Of a DNA stretch of 64,000 nucleotides, positions 36,693 to 45,368 are shown piece by piece. The number at the start of each line of letters is the position of its first letter. The first letter of the stretch is position 1. The stretch comes from Reyranella sp. Lineage in GTDB: Bacteria; Pseudomonadota; Alphaproteobacteria; Reyranellales; Reyranellaceae. The notes under the pieces were generated by a model that was not told the origin of the DNA, ran no database searches, and saw only the letters and a program-made list of their open reading frames with translations. The stretch is taken from contig NZ_JAUSBN010000004.1 in the NCBI RefSeq assembly GCF_030651995.1, positions 1 to 64,000 of the forward strand. Direction: 5' to 3'. The position numbers were made by a program, and so were the translations under genes.

Positions 36693-39098
36693 ATGACGAC
36701 GACCACGATCCTGCAGGCCGCCGACCGGGCGGCGCGCGCCATCCCGCCGCTCTGGCCGCTCGCGTCGAGCGTCGCCGTGAACCCGTTTCTCGGCCAGACC
36801 GGCGAACCGCTGGCGACCGCGTCCGCCCGCCTGCGGCGCACCGCCGGCATCGCGCTCACCATGCCGCGCAGCTGGTACGCGGCGCGGCTGCGGTCGGGCG
36901 AGATCGCCGACGCGGATCTGCAGGCCGCCTTCGACGCGGCGCCCCAAGGCCAGCGCCCGAAGACGCTCGCGGCGCTGAAGCAGGCGGCCGCGGCCGAGCG
37001 TCCGGCCTCGCAGGCGATCCCGACCGTCGCCGAGCTGGCGCGCGACCTCTCCGCGATCGACTGGCCGCGCCTCGTCGAGGAGCGGATCAGCCACTTTGCC
37101 TCCGCCTACTTCGATCAGGGCCAGGCGCTGTGGATCGGCGGCCCGGCGCGCGGCGCCTACGCGGCCTGGCGGGCCGTCGCCACCCACGACCTGACGCCGG
37201 AAATCGTCGGCCTCGAGGGTTTTGCCCAGACCGTCGCCGATGCCCCCGCCGATGCCGGGGCCGCGCTGGAGGACTGCGTCGCCCGCCTCGGCCTGAGCGG
37301 GCCGGCGCTGGAGAGCTATTTCCACCGGCTGCTGACGACGCTCGGCGGCTGGGCCCAGGTCGCCCGCTACCGGCTCTGGCAGGCGGAGCTGGGCGGCGGG
37401 ACCAACGGCGCCGTGACCGACCTGCTCGCCATCCGGATCACCTGGGAGGCGGCGCTCCTTCGCCAGTACGGCGGCGCGCTCGAACCCCAGTGGCAGGCCG
37501 CCATCGCCAACCATGCCGAGCCGGCCGCCCCGACCCCGGAAGATGTCGTCGACGCGATCCTGCAGGAGGCGGCCGAACGCGCCGCGCAGCGGCGGCTGCA
37601 CGCCCTTCTCGGCGCGACGCCGTCGGCGCCGGCGGCCCCCGGTCGCCCGGCACTCCAGATGGCCTTCTGCATCGACGTGCGGTCGGAAGTGTTCCGGCGG
37701 GCGCTGGAGAGCGTCGATCCCGCCATCCGGACCCTGGGCTTCGCCGGCTTCTTCGGCCTGCGGCTCGGCCATCGCCGCTTCGCCTCGGACGTGGTCGAGG
37801 ACCGCCTCCCCGTCCTGCTCGCGCCGACGCTGCTGACGTGCTCCGGCACCGCGACTCCCGCGACGGAAAGCGCCGACCGGACGGCGCGGATCGCGGCCCG
37901 CGCGCAGCGCGCCTGGGGCCGCTTCAAGCTGGCGGCGATCTCCTCCTTCGCCTTCGTCGAGGCCGCGGGTCCGCTCTATGTCGGGAAGCTCCTGTCCGAC
38001 GGACTGGCGCTGAAGCGGCATACGGCGCCGAACGACCCGGCACCGCGCCCGGCCGAGAGCCTGGATCACGAAACGAGACTGGCGATGGCCGCCAGCGTGC
38101 TCAAGGCGATGTCGCTCACCGAGGGGTTCGCGCGGCTGGTCCTGCTGGCCGGACACGGCGCCAACGTCGTCAACAACCCGCATGCCAGCGCGCTGCATTG
38201 CGGCGCCTGCGGCGGCTATTCCGGCGAAGTGAACGCCCGGCTGCTCGCCGTCCTGCTCAACGACCGCGAGATCCGCAGCGGCCTCGCCGCCCAGGGCATC
38301 GCGATCCCCGACGACACGCTGTTCCTCGGCGCCCTGCACGACACCACGACCGACGCGGTCACGATCTACGCCGACGACCACCCCTCCGCCGCCCATGCGA
38401 ACGACCTGGCGCAGGCCGGGCGCTGGCTGAAATCGGCCGGCCTGCTGGCGCGGGGCGAACGGGCGCTGCGCCTGCCCCGGGCCGCGCACGGCGAGGACAT
38501 CCCGCGCCGCGCCCGCGACTGGGCCGAGCTGCGGCCCGAATGGGGGCTGGCCGGCTGCAACGCCTTCATCGCCGCGCCGCGCGCGCGCACCGCGGGGCGC
38601 GACCTCGCGGGCCGCGCCTTCCTGCACGACTATGACTGGCGGCGCGACGAGGGCTTCGGCGTGCTGGAGCTGATCCTGACGGCGCCGGTCGTCGTCGCCA
38701 GCTGGATCAGCCTGCAATATTACGGATCGAGCGTCGCGCCCGAGATGTTCGGCGCGGGCAACAAGCTCCTGCACAATGTCACGGGCGGGATCGGCGTGGT
38801 CGAGGGCAATGGCGGCCTGCTGCGGGTCGGACTGCCCTGGCAGTCGGTCCATGACGGCGAGGCGCTGACGCACGAACCGCTGCGGCTGTCCGTGCTGATC
38901 GAGGCGCCGCGGGAAGCCATCGCGGACGTGCTGGAGCGGCACCCCGAGGTGCGCGCGCTGTTCGACAATCGCTGGCTGCACCTGTTCGCGCTCGACGACC
39001 AGGGCCGCAGGACCTGGCGCTATGCCGGCGACCTCGGCTGGGAGGCTGCGACCGGTGAACCGACGACTCAACACGAACCGGAACGGGTAATCGCATGA
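36693..39098 (+). CDS. dabA: DabA-type inorganic-carbon pump subunit (DUF2309)
   Basis: 801 aa from the ATG at 36693 (AAGGA upstream); the track start at 36432 lies inside dab[21 protein letters not shown] gives the Cys326/Asp328/Arg330 of the beta-carbonic-anhydrase-like site; [20 protein letters not shown] supplies His488 and Cys503, so the zinc triad Cys-His-Cys and the Asp/Arg pair are all present with family spacing. DabA is thought to hydrate CO2 directionally while DabB supplies energy. The C-terminus contains [20 protein letters not shown] and [18 protein letters not shown]. Its stop overlaps the ATG of the cysD-like gene (ATGA), an unusual coupling discussed in the findings. Confidence 0.93.
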   Translation: MTTTTILQAADRAARAIPPLWPLASSVAVNPFLGQTGEPLATASARLRRTAGIALTMPRSWYAARLRSGEIADADLQAAFDAAPQGQRPKTLAALKQAAAAERPASQAIPTVAELARDLSAIDWPRLVEERISHFASAYFDQGQALWIGGPARGAYAAWRAVATHDLTPEIVGLEGFAQTVADAPADAGAALEDCVARLGLSGPALESYFHRLLTTLGGWAQVARYRLWQAELGGGTNGAVTDLLAIRITWEAALLRQYGGALEPQWQAAIANHAEPAAPTPEDVVDAILQEAAERAAQRRLHALLGATPSAPAAPGRPALQMAFCIDVRSEVFRRALESVDPAIRTLGFAGFFGLRLGHRRFASDVVEDRLPVLLAPTLLTCSGTATPATESADRTARIAARAQRAWGRFKLAAISSFAFVEAAGPLYVGKLLSDGLALKRHTAPNDPAPRPAESLDHETRLAMAASVLKAMSLTEGFARLVLLAGHGANVVNNPHASALHCGACGGYSGEVNARLLAVLLNDREIRSGLAAQGIAIPDDTLFLGALHDTTTDAVTIYADDHPSAAHANDLAQAGRWLKSAGLLARGERALRLPRAAHGEDIPRRARDWAELRPEWGLAGCNAFIAAPRARTAGRDLAGRAFLHDYDWRRDEGFGVLELILTAPVVVASWISLQYYGSSVAPEMFGAGNKLLHNVTGGIGVVEGNGGLLRVGLPWQSVHDGEALTHEPLRLSVLIEAPREAIADVLERHPEVRALFDNRWLHLFALDDQGRRTWRYAGDLGWEAATGEPTTQHEPERVIA

Positions 39099-39991
39099 CC
39101 GACCTTCCCCGCCATCTCGCCGCGCTCGAATCGGAATCGATCCACATCCTGCGCGAAGGCGTCGCCGAATCGCGCAACCCCGTGCTGCTCTTCTCCGGCG
39201 GCAAGGACTCGACGGTGCTGGCCCATCTGGTGCTGCGCGCCTTCTATCCCGCGCGCCCGCCGATCCCCCTGCTCCACATCGATTCGACCTGGGAGTTCGC
39301 CGACGTGCTGGCCTTCCGCGACGCCTTCGCGGAAAAGCACGAATTCCGTCTGCTGGTCCACGCCAACGAGCAGGGCCGCGCGGAGAACATCAACCCGTTC
39401 GACCACGGCGACGTCTACACGACCGTGATGCGCACCGAGCCGCTGAAGGCGGCGCTGACGGAAGGCGGCTTCGACGTCATCTTCGGCGGCGCCCGGCGCG
39501 ACGAGGAGGCGACCCGGGCCAAGGAGCGCATCGTCTCGGTCCGCAGCGCCAGCCATGGCTGGGAGCCGCGCGCGCAGCGCCCCGAGCCCTGGCGCGCCTT
39601 CAACTGGCGGCTCTCGCCCGGCCAGTCGATCCGCGCCTTCCCGCTCTCCAACTGGACCGAGCAGGATCTGTGGCTCTACATCCTGGCGCGCCGGATCGAG
39701 CTGGCGCCGCTCTATCTCGCCGCCGAGCGCCCCGTGGTGATGCGCGACGGGCTGCGCATCGTGGTCGACGACCCGGCGCGCATGCGCTGGCGGCCGGGCG
39801 AAGAGGCGGCCCGCGAAACCGTCCGCTTCCGCACCCTGGGCTGCTGGCCCGTGACGGCCGCCGAGCCCTCGCACGCCAACACCCTCACCGAGGTGGTCGC
39901 CGAGACCCTCACAGCAAAAGCCTCCGAGCGCCGCGGCCGCATCGGCGACGCCGGCTCGCTCGAGAACCAGAAGCGCCAGGGCTATTTCTGA
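39095..39991 (+). CDS. second CysD-type ATP sulfurylase small-subunit homologue
   Basis: 298 aa. [20 protein letters not shown] is the PP-loop (SGGKDS), [20 protein letters not shown] and [20 protein letters not shown] are CysD signatures, and it ends NQKRQGYF. It is clearly a CysD paralogue of the copy at 11799 but diverged, and shares the dab operon by a 4-base ATGA overlap with dabA. No cysN accompanies it, whereas CysD normally needs CysN. It may pair with the CysNC at 9901, or have been recruited to a different adenylation. Higher GC than the first copy, like its operon. Confidence 0.9.
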   Translation: MTDLPRHLAALESESIHILREGVAESRNPVLLFSGGKDSTVLAHLVLRAFYPARPPIPLLHIDSTWEFADVLAFRDAFAEKHEFRLLVHANEQGRAENINPFDHGDVYTTVMRTEPLKAALTEGGFDVIFGGARRDEEATRAKERIVSVRSASHGWEPRAQRPEPWRAFNWRLSPGQSIRAFPLSNWTEQDLWLYILARRIELAPLYLAAERPVVMRDGLRIVVDDPARMRWRPGEEAARETVRFRTLGCWPVTAAEPSHANTLTEVVAETLTAKASERRGRIGDAGSLENQKRQGYF

Positions 39992-40003
39992 CGGAGGACG
40001 CCC

Positions 40004-40243
40004 ATGCCGCCGCCCGATGACGCGCTGAAGACGAACGAACAACGCATCGCCTGGGTCCTTGCGCACCCCAGCACGAGCGCCTGGCTGAAGGACGCGCTCC
40101 GGGGCGCCCGGCAACGCGATCCGGTCGAGGTGCTGAACGAGCTGGAGATCCTGACCCTGCTGCTGCGCAACGACTGCGATGCCCGGATTCGTTTGTTTCG
40201 TTTGGAGGCGGAGACCGACACGGACGGCCAGAGGAAGGATTGA
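40004..40243 (+). CDS. small hypothetical protein, last gene of the dab operon
   Basis: 79 aa with a clear ribosome binding site (GGAGGACGCCC-ATG), 12 bases after the cysD-like stop, so it belongs to the same operon. The sequence is helical and charged: TNEQRIAWVLAHPSTSAWLK, DALRGARQRDPVEVLNELEI, LTLLLRNDCDARIRLFRLEA. No membrane segment or signal peptide. The family is not recognised. Position suggests a function linked to dabA or the cysD homologue, but nothing in the sequence says which. Confidence 0.65.
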   Translation: MPPPDDALKTNEQRIAWVLAHPSTSAWLKDALRGARQRDPVEVLNELEILTLLLRNDCDARIRLFRLEAETDTDGQRKD

Positions 40244-40253
40244 GCGGGCAAAA

Positions 40254-40378
40254 GCCGTCGTCTCGACCGGAGCGCGCAGCGCGGAGCGGAGAGACCTTCT
40301 CTCGACGATTCGCCGGCTTTTGTTGGAGAGAAGATCTCTCCACTCCGCACCTTCGGTGCTCCGGTCGAGATGACGGGC
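40254..40378. repeat. long palindromic intergenic repeat, copy 2
   Basis: The left arm GCCGTCGTCTCGACCGGAGC and right arm GCTCCGGTCGAGATGACGGG pair almost perfectly; inner dyads (GGAGAG...CTCTCC) extend the hairpin. The left arm and following GCGCAGCGCGGAG match copy 1 at 32243 closely. It lies just after the dab operon stop and could also act as a terminator. No coding content. Confidence 0.7.
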
Positions 40379-40549
40379 TGCATTTGGAATTCCTTGCGGA
40401 CCCATATAGAGAGTCAAACTCAGCAAGGGCTGGCATAACAAGTCATCCCGGCGGCCCGCCGAGCCCCTTGGCAAAACAGGAAATCTCGAAATGGCAGTGA
40501 CGGGCCCCGTGGGCTGCTCTCCCCGGTCGCTTCGGCGTTCAGTGCGGCC

Positions 40550-41557
40550 ATGAGCGGCGGTCTCGTGGCGCTGCTCGACGACATCGCGTCCCTGGCGAAG
40601 CTCGCCGCCGCGTCGATCGACGACATCGCCGGACAGTCGGCAAAGGCCGGCGTCAAGGCAGCCGGCGTGGTCATCGACGACACGGCCGTCACCCCACGCT
40701 ACGTCACCGAGTTCAGCCCGGCGCGCGAGCTGCCGATCATCGGCCGGATCGCGCTCGGCTCGCTGCGCAACAAGCTCCTGATCCTCCTCCCCGCGGCCCT
40801 GGCCCTGAGCCTCCTGCTGCCCGGGGCGATCACGCCGCTTCTGATGATCGGCGGGGCGTACCTCTGCTACGAAGGCGCGGAGAAGCTCTACGAAGTCGTT
40901 TTCCCGCACGCGGCGCAGGCTCACGAGGCGACGATCGAGCCGGTCGCCCTCGATGCGCAGACCCTCGAGGATGAGAAGATCGCGAGCGCCATCAAGACCG
41001 ACTTCATCCTCTCGGCCGAGATCATGGCGATCACGCTGGCCGCCCTGCCCGCGGGCGGCTGGCTGAAACAGGCGATTATCCTCGCCGTCGTGGCCGTCGG
41101 CATCACCGCGGCGGTCTACGGCGCCGTGGCCCTGATCGTCAAAGCGGACGATTTCGGCCTGGCGCTGGCCCGGCTGTCGCCGGCATCGGCGCTTGCCGCG
41201 CCGTTGCGCGTCACGGGCCGCGCGATCGTGCGGGCCATGCCGCATCTCCTGAAGGCGCTCGCGGCGATCGGCACGGCGGCGATGATCTGGGTCGGCGGCG
41301 GCATCATCCTGCACGGCCTCGACGCCTATGGCCTTGGCGGACCGACGCATATGCTGCACGACGCCGGCGCCGCCGTCGCGTGCGCCGTTCCCGTGGCCAA
41401 GCCGCTCGTCGCCTGGGGGGTGGAAGCCGCCGGCTTCGGCGTGGCCGGACTTGTCATCGGGCTGCTGGCGATCCCGTTGACCAGCCGCGTGCTGTCGCCG
41501 CTCTGGCGCCGGGTCAAACCGCTGGGCCGCCGGATGCTGTCGAGAGGCCGGGCCTGA
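40550..41557 (+). CDS. DUF808 family membrane protein
   Basis: 335 aa. MSGGLVALLDDIASLAKLAA, then AGVVIDDTAVTPRYVTEFSP and ARELPIIGRIALGSLRNKLL, is the highly conserved DUF808 (YedI) N-terminus. Several hydrophobic segments follow, including LLILLPAALALSLLLPGAIT, AIILAVVAVGITAAVYGAVA and FGVAGLVIGLLAIPLTSRVL. It is an inner-membrane protein of unknown function, widespread in proteobacteria. It stands alone after the palindromic repeat; no operon partner is visible. Confidence 0.92.
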   Translation: MSGGLVALLDDIASLAKLAAASIDDIAGQSAKAGVKAAGVVIDDTAVTPRYVTEFSPARELPIIGRIALGSLRNKLLILLPAALALSLLLPGAITPLLMIGGAYLCYEGAEKLYEVVFPHAAQAHEATIEPVALDAQTLEDEKIASAIKTDFILSAEIMAITLAALPAGGWLKQAIILAVVAVGITAAVYGAVALIVKADDFGLALARLSPASALAAPLRVTGRAIVRAMPHLLKALAAIGTAAMIWVGGGIILHGLDAYGLGGPTHMLHDAGAAVACAVPVAKPLVAWGVEAAGFGVAGLVIGLLAIPLTSRVLSPLWRRVKPLGRRMLSRGRA

Positions 41558-41603
41558 CGGCGGCAAGCGATTCTCGGCGAGGCAGAAATCCATTGCCAGT
41601 GCT

Positions 41604-41648
41604 CAGCCGGTCGCGGAGGACGAGGATGAGGTCGCGGATGGGCGGCAT
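41604..41648 (-). pseudogene. remnant of a photolyase 5' end
   Basis: Reading the minus strand from 41648 gives MPPIRDLILVLRDRLS, closely similar to the start of the intact photolyase at 34084 (MAPIRNLILVLGDQLT). The nucleotide match covers about the first 45 bases and then stops. It is a scar of duplication or recombination with no function. Confidence 0.5.
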
Positions 41649-41951
41649 GCGGGCGAGGAATTAAGGCCTCAGGTATCCGCTCAGCCGGCTTACAGATGTT
41701 ATCGAAGGCAATTAAGGAGGCTGCACTCACCGGGAAGACGCCGCGAGGCAAGCCGCAGCTGGAGCCAATTGTCGCCCCTCGATAAGCGAAGGCTCGGCGA
41801 AACGCGGCGCCAAGCGCTATTCTCAAGCCATGCCCAAGAATTCTTTCTTGTCTTGCGTAACGTGTTTGAGCGCGTCCTGGCCAAAAAGGTCGGCAATCAA
41901 ATGACGGGTAACTTCTCGCGCGTTGCAGGAGATGACGTACAGTCATGCCAT
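41649..41951. other. intergenic stretch without a supported gene
   Basis: About 300 bases between the photolyase remnant and the outer-membrane pseudogene. ORFs here have no ribosome binding site and no family resemblance. Less GC-rich than the dab block. Nothing else seen. Confidence 0.4.
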
Positions 41952-42749
41952 TCAGAACCTAACCTGCAGCCCACCAACGAACAGGTTTCAGGATTGCCGC
42001 CCCAGGCCCACCGTCCAGGAATCCGTCGGCAAGTGAGGGGGAAGCGTTTCGCCGAACGTGTACTGCGTGGGATTGATGGACAGGTGCCTGTATTCGGCGA
42101 ACAGGAGCAGGTTCCTGGCCACCTCCCCTTTCACGCCCGCCTTGAATTGCATTGCGAAGGCCGTCGCCGACGCATCCGGTCCTGAGTCGAAATGATTGAT
42201 GCCGGGCTCGCTGGGATTGGTCGAATTGGCCCCCTGGATGGAGACGCGCGCCACGCCCGCGCCCACGCCGAGATAGGGAAAGATCTTGCTGGAATAAGGC
42301 GTCTGGACGGTGAAGACCGCGTTCGCGAGCAACACGCCGACGGTCAGGGGAGGGTGACGTACTGCGTTCCCAGCACGCCGGGGTTGATGGGCATGTCGCC
42401 GACCGGCGATTGCTGCCCGATGTAGAGGCCCTCCAGCTCGGCGGCAGGCTTCAGGCTCCATTCCGATGGCCCGAAGGTCTGGCGCTTCCCTTCGTAGCCC
42501 GCCTGGAGGCCCAGCACGCCAACGGGTTCGCCGCCGGTCTTGCCCTGCGCATCGACACCGACGCGCGTGTTCAAGGGGCCGGGAAGGTAGAAGCCCCCTT
42601 CCTGCCGCGCGCTCATCGACGAGGCCGTGCCGGCGCCGCCGAACACGCCGATGTAGACGCCCGGCTCGCTCGTCGTGTCCGACGCGAAGCACGGGCTCGC
42701 GCCGAGCGAACAGATGAGGGCTAACAGGGAAATCAGCCGGCTTTTCATC
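41952..42749 (-). pseudogene. outer-membrane beta-barrel protein, broken by a frameshift and a nonsense codon
   Basis: The start MKSRLISLLALICSLGASPC, then FASD, is a signal peptide, and TTSEPGVYIGVFGGAGTASS opens a porin-like barrel. The frame stops after GTQYVTLP (TGA at 42344), but an in-step continuation LTVGVLLANAVFTVQTPYSS resumes in the next frame, so one base is missing from the CCCTCCCCTG run. That frame reaches TGA at 41988-41990 after TVGLGRQS; reading past it in the same frame gives NLFVGGLQVRF and a stop at 41952. Ending in Phe is the beta-barrel assembly signal, so this TGA is a second lesion. The product would have been a small outer-membrane porin-like protein. Confidence 0.75.
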
Positions 42750-42780
42750 TGCGGACGCCTGTCCCTTCCGATATCACGCG

Positions 42781-43761
42781 TCATTGCCCCCGAGCCGCCC
42801 AATGCTCGAAATGCCGCTTCAGGGCCTCGGGAAGTTCACCAAAGAAGGCCGCATCGAGCGGATAGTGCGGCATCGTTTGCCGAACGGCGTCGAGCAGCGC
42901 GATGCCTTGCTTGCGGTCCTTGGGCTTCTTCTGGGGATTGCGCCCGGGCTTTTCGGCCATCCACAGTTTGTGAAGCGCAAACCAGCGTGGGTCCGGGACG
43001 ATCATGCGCGCGGCTTCCCCACCGTACACGCCAACCACCCGATCGATCGGGCGGCCGTTCAGCAGCCATTCCTGTTCCGGCAGCGCCACCGGGCGCGGCT
43101 TGTCGCGCGCCTGCTGCCCGCCGATCCGGCTGGGCGCCGAGAGGATTTCGACCTCGTAGGCCTTGGCATTGCGGGCCTGGAACGGACGTTCGGCGTTGAC
43201 GGTATAGGTCATGTCGACCTCCTTGAGCACTTTCCACAAGGTCGGGCGGGTCGTGTCCGCCGCGATCGCGGTCAGGGCCATGTCGAAGTCGAGTGTCGAA
43301 TCCGGCGCATCGCGGATGAAGGCATTGGCTTCGAGTGCATAGGCGACGAGTGCATTGGTGCCGACGACCATGGCCTGCTCGCCCAGAAACCGAATGCGAT
43401 CGGCCTCGCGCAGGATCTTGCCGGCTTCGGCGGGAAGCATTGGCAGGCGCAGCGCGCGGTAGAGACTGGCTTGCTCCTTGAGCGTCTTCTTGCTCTGGGC
43501 GAGGCGGTCCTTCAGTTCGGCCTTCCCGGTCTTGTAGGTCTCGAACTCGGCTTGCTTGTCGGGGTCGAGCGGTCCCTTGCTCCTCATGTTGCCGGCCCGG
43601 TCCGTCACCTCGTAGAGATACTCCCGGCCCGAGACCTCCTTGATCCGCATGTTGTAGGGGATGTCGTTCAGCGTGCGCAGTGTCTCCATCCAGACCTGAT
43701 AGGCCTGTTCGAGATTTACGATGACCCGCGCCTGTTCATCGGAGAATGCTTCGAGCGCCAT
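42781..43761 (-). CDS. nucleotidyltransferase-fold protein (GSU2403 type)
   Basis: 326 aa. The N-terminal half is helical (ARVIVNLEQAYQVWMETLRT and KGPLDPDKQAEFETYKTGKA); then FLGEQAMVVGTNALVAYALE and STLDFDMALTAIA form a nucleotidyltransferase-like strand-loop-strand with a TNAL...D-D pattern in place of the usual GG(T/S)...DxD. The C-terminal half (EVDMTYTVNAERPFQARNAK onward) includes RPIDRVVGVYGGEAARMIVP and DPRWFALHKLWMAEKPG. Proteins of this type resemble AbiEii-like toxins and are found in mobile regions. The start ATG lies three bases beyond a tandem inverted-repeat array, described separately. No antitoxin partner is adjacent. Confidence 0.75.
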   Translation of the reverse strand: MALEAFSDEQARVIVNLEQAYQVWMETLRTLNDIPYNMRIKEVSGREYLYEVTDRAGNMRSKGPLDPDKQAEFETYKTGKAELKDRLAQSKKTLKEQASLYRALRLPMLPAEAGKILREADRIRFLGEQAMVVGTNALVAYALEANAFIRDAPDSTLDFDMALTAIAADTTRPTLWKVLKEVDMTYTVNAERPFQARNAKAYEVEILSAPSRIGGQQARDKPRPVALPEQEWLLNGRPIDRVVGVYGGEAARMIVPDPRWFALHKLWMAEKPGRNPQKKPKDRKQGIALLDAVRQTMPHYPLDAAFFGELPEALKRHFEHWAARGQ

Positions 43762-43763
43762 GG

Positions 43764-43863
43764 ATTACCCTGCAAATTCTGTATCTAACAATATGCAGGG
43801 TAAATACTTATATTTCAATGATTACCCTGCATATTATACATTTCTCTATTTTGCAGGGTAAAT
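43764..43863. promoter_or_regulatory. tandem inverted-repeat array upstream of the nucleotidyltransferase gene
   Basis: ATTACCCTGCA occurs at 43764 and 43821, and its mirror TGCAGGGTAA at 43794 and 43852; a partial ATTACCCT follows at 43871. They form two hairpin-capable pairs with AT-rich loops of about 20 bases. In the transcript the last TGCAGGGTAAT carries the AGGG likely to serve as ribosome binding site, three bases before the ATG. This could be a repressor operator pair or an RNA switch hiding the start. Confidence 0.6.
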
Positions 43864-44056
43864 CGGAGAAATTACCCTCTCGAACGAAATGACCGAAATA
43901 AACGAAACATTCGAAGCCGATGCCGCACCCTCGAATTCGCCGCGAATGGTTCTCATTTCTGGGCATGCGCGGCCGGCAGCGCGTTTCCGGCGCCGGGCAC
44001 GGGTTCGCGCCGACGGCGCGGGATGCCGGCGCGTTCGGAATCGATTCAGGCACTTG

Positions 44057-44166
44057 CCTCATCCTGAGGAGCGCCGCGAAGCGGCGCGTCTCGAAGGATG
44101 GGTACGAGCACCGCATCTGTTGCCCATCCTTCGAGACGGCTGCTGCGCAGCCTCCTCAGGATGAGG
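44057..44166. repeat. long palindromic intergenic repeat, second family
   Basis: CCTCATCCTGAGGAGCGCC at the left pairs with the right arm ending CCTCCTCAGGATGAGG, with an inner pair TCTCGAAGGATGGG / CCCATCCTTCGAGA and smaller GC hairpins. Elements of this kind are widespread between genes in rhizobia and relatives. It contains no gene. Confidence 0.8.
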
Positions 44167-44585
44167 TTGTAGGGGTAAACCTGGCGCGGAGACTCAAGCG
44201 ACGTAACTCACATCACGTGGGAGCAGATCCCTCGCAAAGGCTCGGGATGACGGCCACGGGCCGTCACTCCCACTCGATTATTTCCTGTCGACATATCACA
44301 TTGATTTTATTCAAGAAAATAATTTCCTTAGACTTCTATACCGTCATGCACACCGTCAGAAAACGCCGCTGTTGAAAGCATTGAATTTTTTGGCCTGATC
44401 TCTGAGATGCGCCTTCCGCCATCTATCGCCAAGCCCGGCTAAGAAAGCCCGCGCAAGGCCCACTCAAATCGACCCCGCCGATTCCCCGCCTGAATAGCCG
44501 AGGTTAATGGCGACCTGTGAACTATACCGTCACGGCCGCCCCACCGCCCATGAGCGGCGCGCGCTACCCTCTTCGAAACAACCCG
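44167..44585. other. AT-richer intergenic stretch
   Basis: About 420 bases between the palindromic repeat and the HNH gene. The middle (about 44280-44400) is distinctly AT-rich for this window. No ORF with a ribosome binding site, no hairpin with a T-run. It marks the downstream end of the defence-like operon. Confidence 0.4.
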
Positions 44586-45344
44586 CTAACCAGACGCTTG
44601 CAACCGCTCGCGATGACGGGCCAGCCTCCGCCGATGTTCGTCGTTAAGCGAGATCGGCGAGCACCAGCGCAATTCGCTCCGTGCAGCTTCGCTCAGGGTT
44701 CGCGAGAGTTCTGGTTTGCCCTCGTCGTCAAAGGTCACAAGCGCGCGGTCGAAGGCGGCATCCCATAGGGCCGACAGAAGTAGTCCGTTGTGCACATCAA
44801 GCCGCTCGGCATCACTTTCGCAGTCCGCCCATGGGACGATGTGCGAGGCGCGCAGAAGGGCCGCATCGGAGATACCAGTAAGGGGGCAGCGTCCCTGCCA
44901 GTAATCCATCAGGCGCGCCCGAAATATGTCCTGGCCGATTCTCTGCACTACAAGCCGTTCGGCCTCAGTTGTTCGGGGCAGATCTGCGACGCAACGCTCA
45001 AACTCCCTTAGCGGTGCATCGGGCAGGCTGACACTTAATTCATATACGCGACGCAGCACCACGTAGAGCGCTCCGAGAGCCTCGAAAAAATAACGAGCGT
45101 GGCCGGGACCAGGAACGTCGGCGGCGGGTAAATCCAGTTCTTGGATGACGCCAAAATGGTCGAGGGCCAGAAACCACGGCCCTGACGGTGTTGTAGCAGC
45201 TACAAAAATTGAGCCCCTAGCGGTGGTCGAGCCGAAAGCCGCCCAACCCGCTTCTTCCCCGAGAACGCGACGGAAGCCACTCTGCGACGCGACCTTCTGG
45301 CACTCCTCGCGGACAACGAACGATTGAGGCGATTCGATTGTCAT
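44586..45344 (-). CDS. HNH endonuclease
   Basis: 252 aa; GAGGAGG eleven bases before the ATG. The N-terminal half (GWAAFGSTTARGSIFVAATT and PWFLALDHFGVIQELDL) is a beta-rich recognition-like domain. The C-terminal half is HNH of the type with GRCPLTGISDAALLRASHIV, PWADCESDAERLDVHNGLLL and SALWDAAFDRALVTFDDEG, including the H of ASHI, N of VHNGL and later D/H residues. It should cut DNA with a divalent metal. It is the last gene of the minus-strand defence-like operon, 24 bases after the Rad50-like ATPase stop, suggesting the two act as a nuclease/ATPase pair. Confidence 0.88.
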   Translation of the reverse strand: MTIESPQSFVVREECQKVASQSGFRRVLGEEAGWAAFGSTTARGSIFVAATTPSGPWFLALDHFGVIQELDLPAADVPGPGHARYFFEALGALYVVLRRVYELSVSLPDAPLREFERCVADLPRTTEAERLVVQRIGQDIFRARLMDYWQGRCPLTGISDAALLRASHIVPWADCESDAERLDVHNGLLLSALWDAAFDRALVTFDDEGKPELSRTLSEAARSELRWCSPISLNDEHRRRLARHRERLQASG

Positions 45345-45368
45345 AGTTTCGGTCGCCTCCTCTGAGAA

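Noticed and set aside
36606-39074. 822-aa minus-strand ORF opposite dabA
   Set aside because: A shadow of high-GC third-position bias; dabA on the other strand has full family motifs.
39068-41593. 841-aa minus-strand ORF opposite cysD2 and the DUF808 gene
   Set aside because: Antisense shadow that runs through two genes and a palindromic repeat.
41988-41990. TGA as a selenocysteine or readthrough codon in the outer-membrane gene
   Set aside because: No selenocysteine element is seen and the gene already has a separate frameshift; a plain nonsense mutation is simpler.
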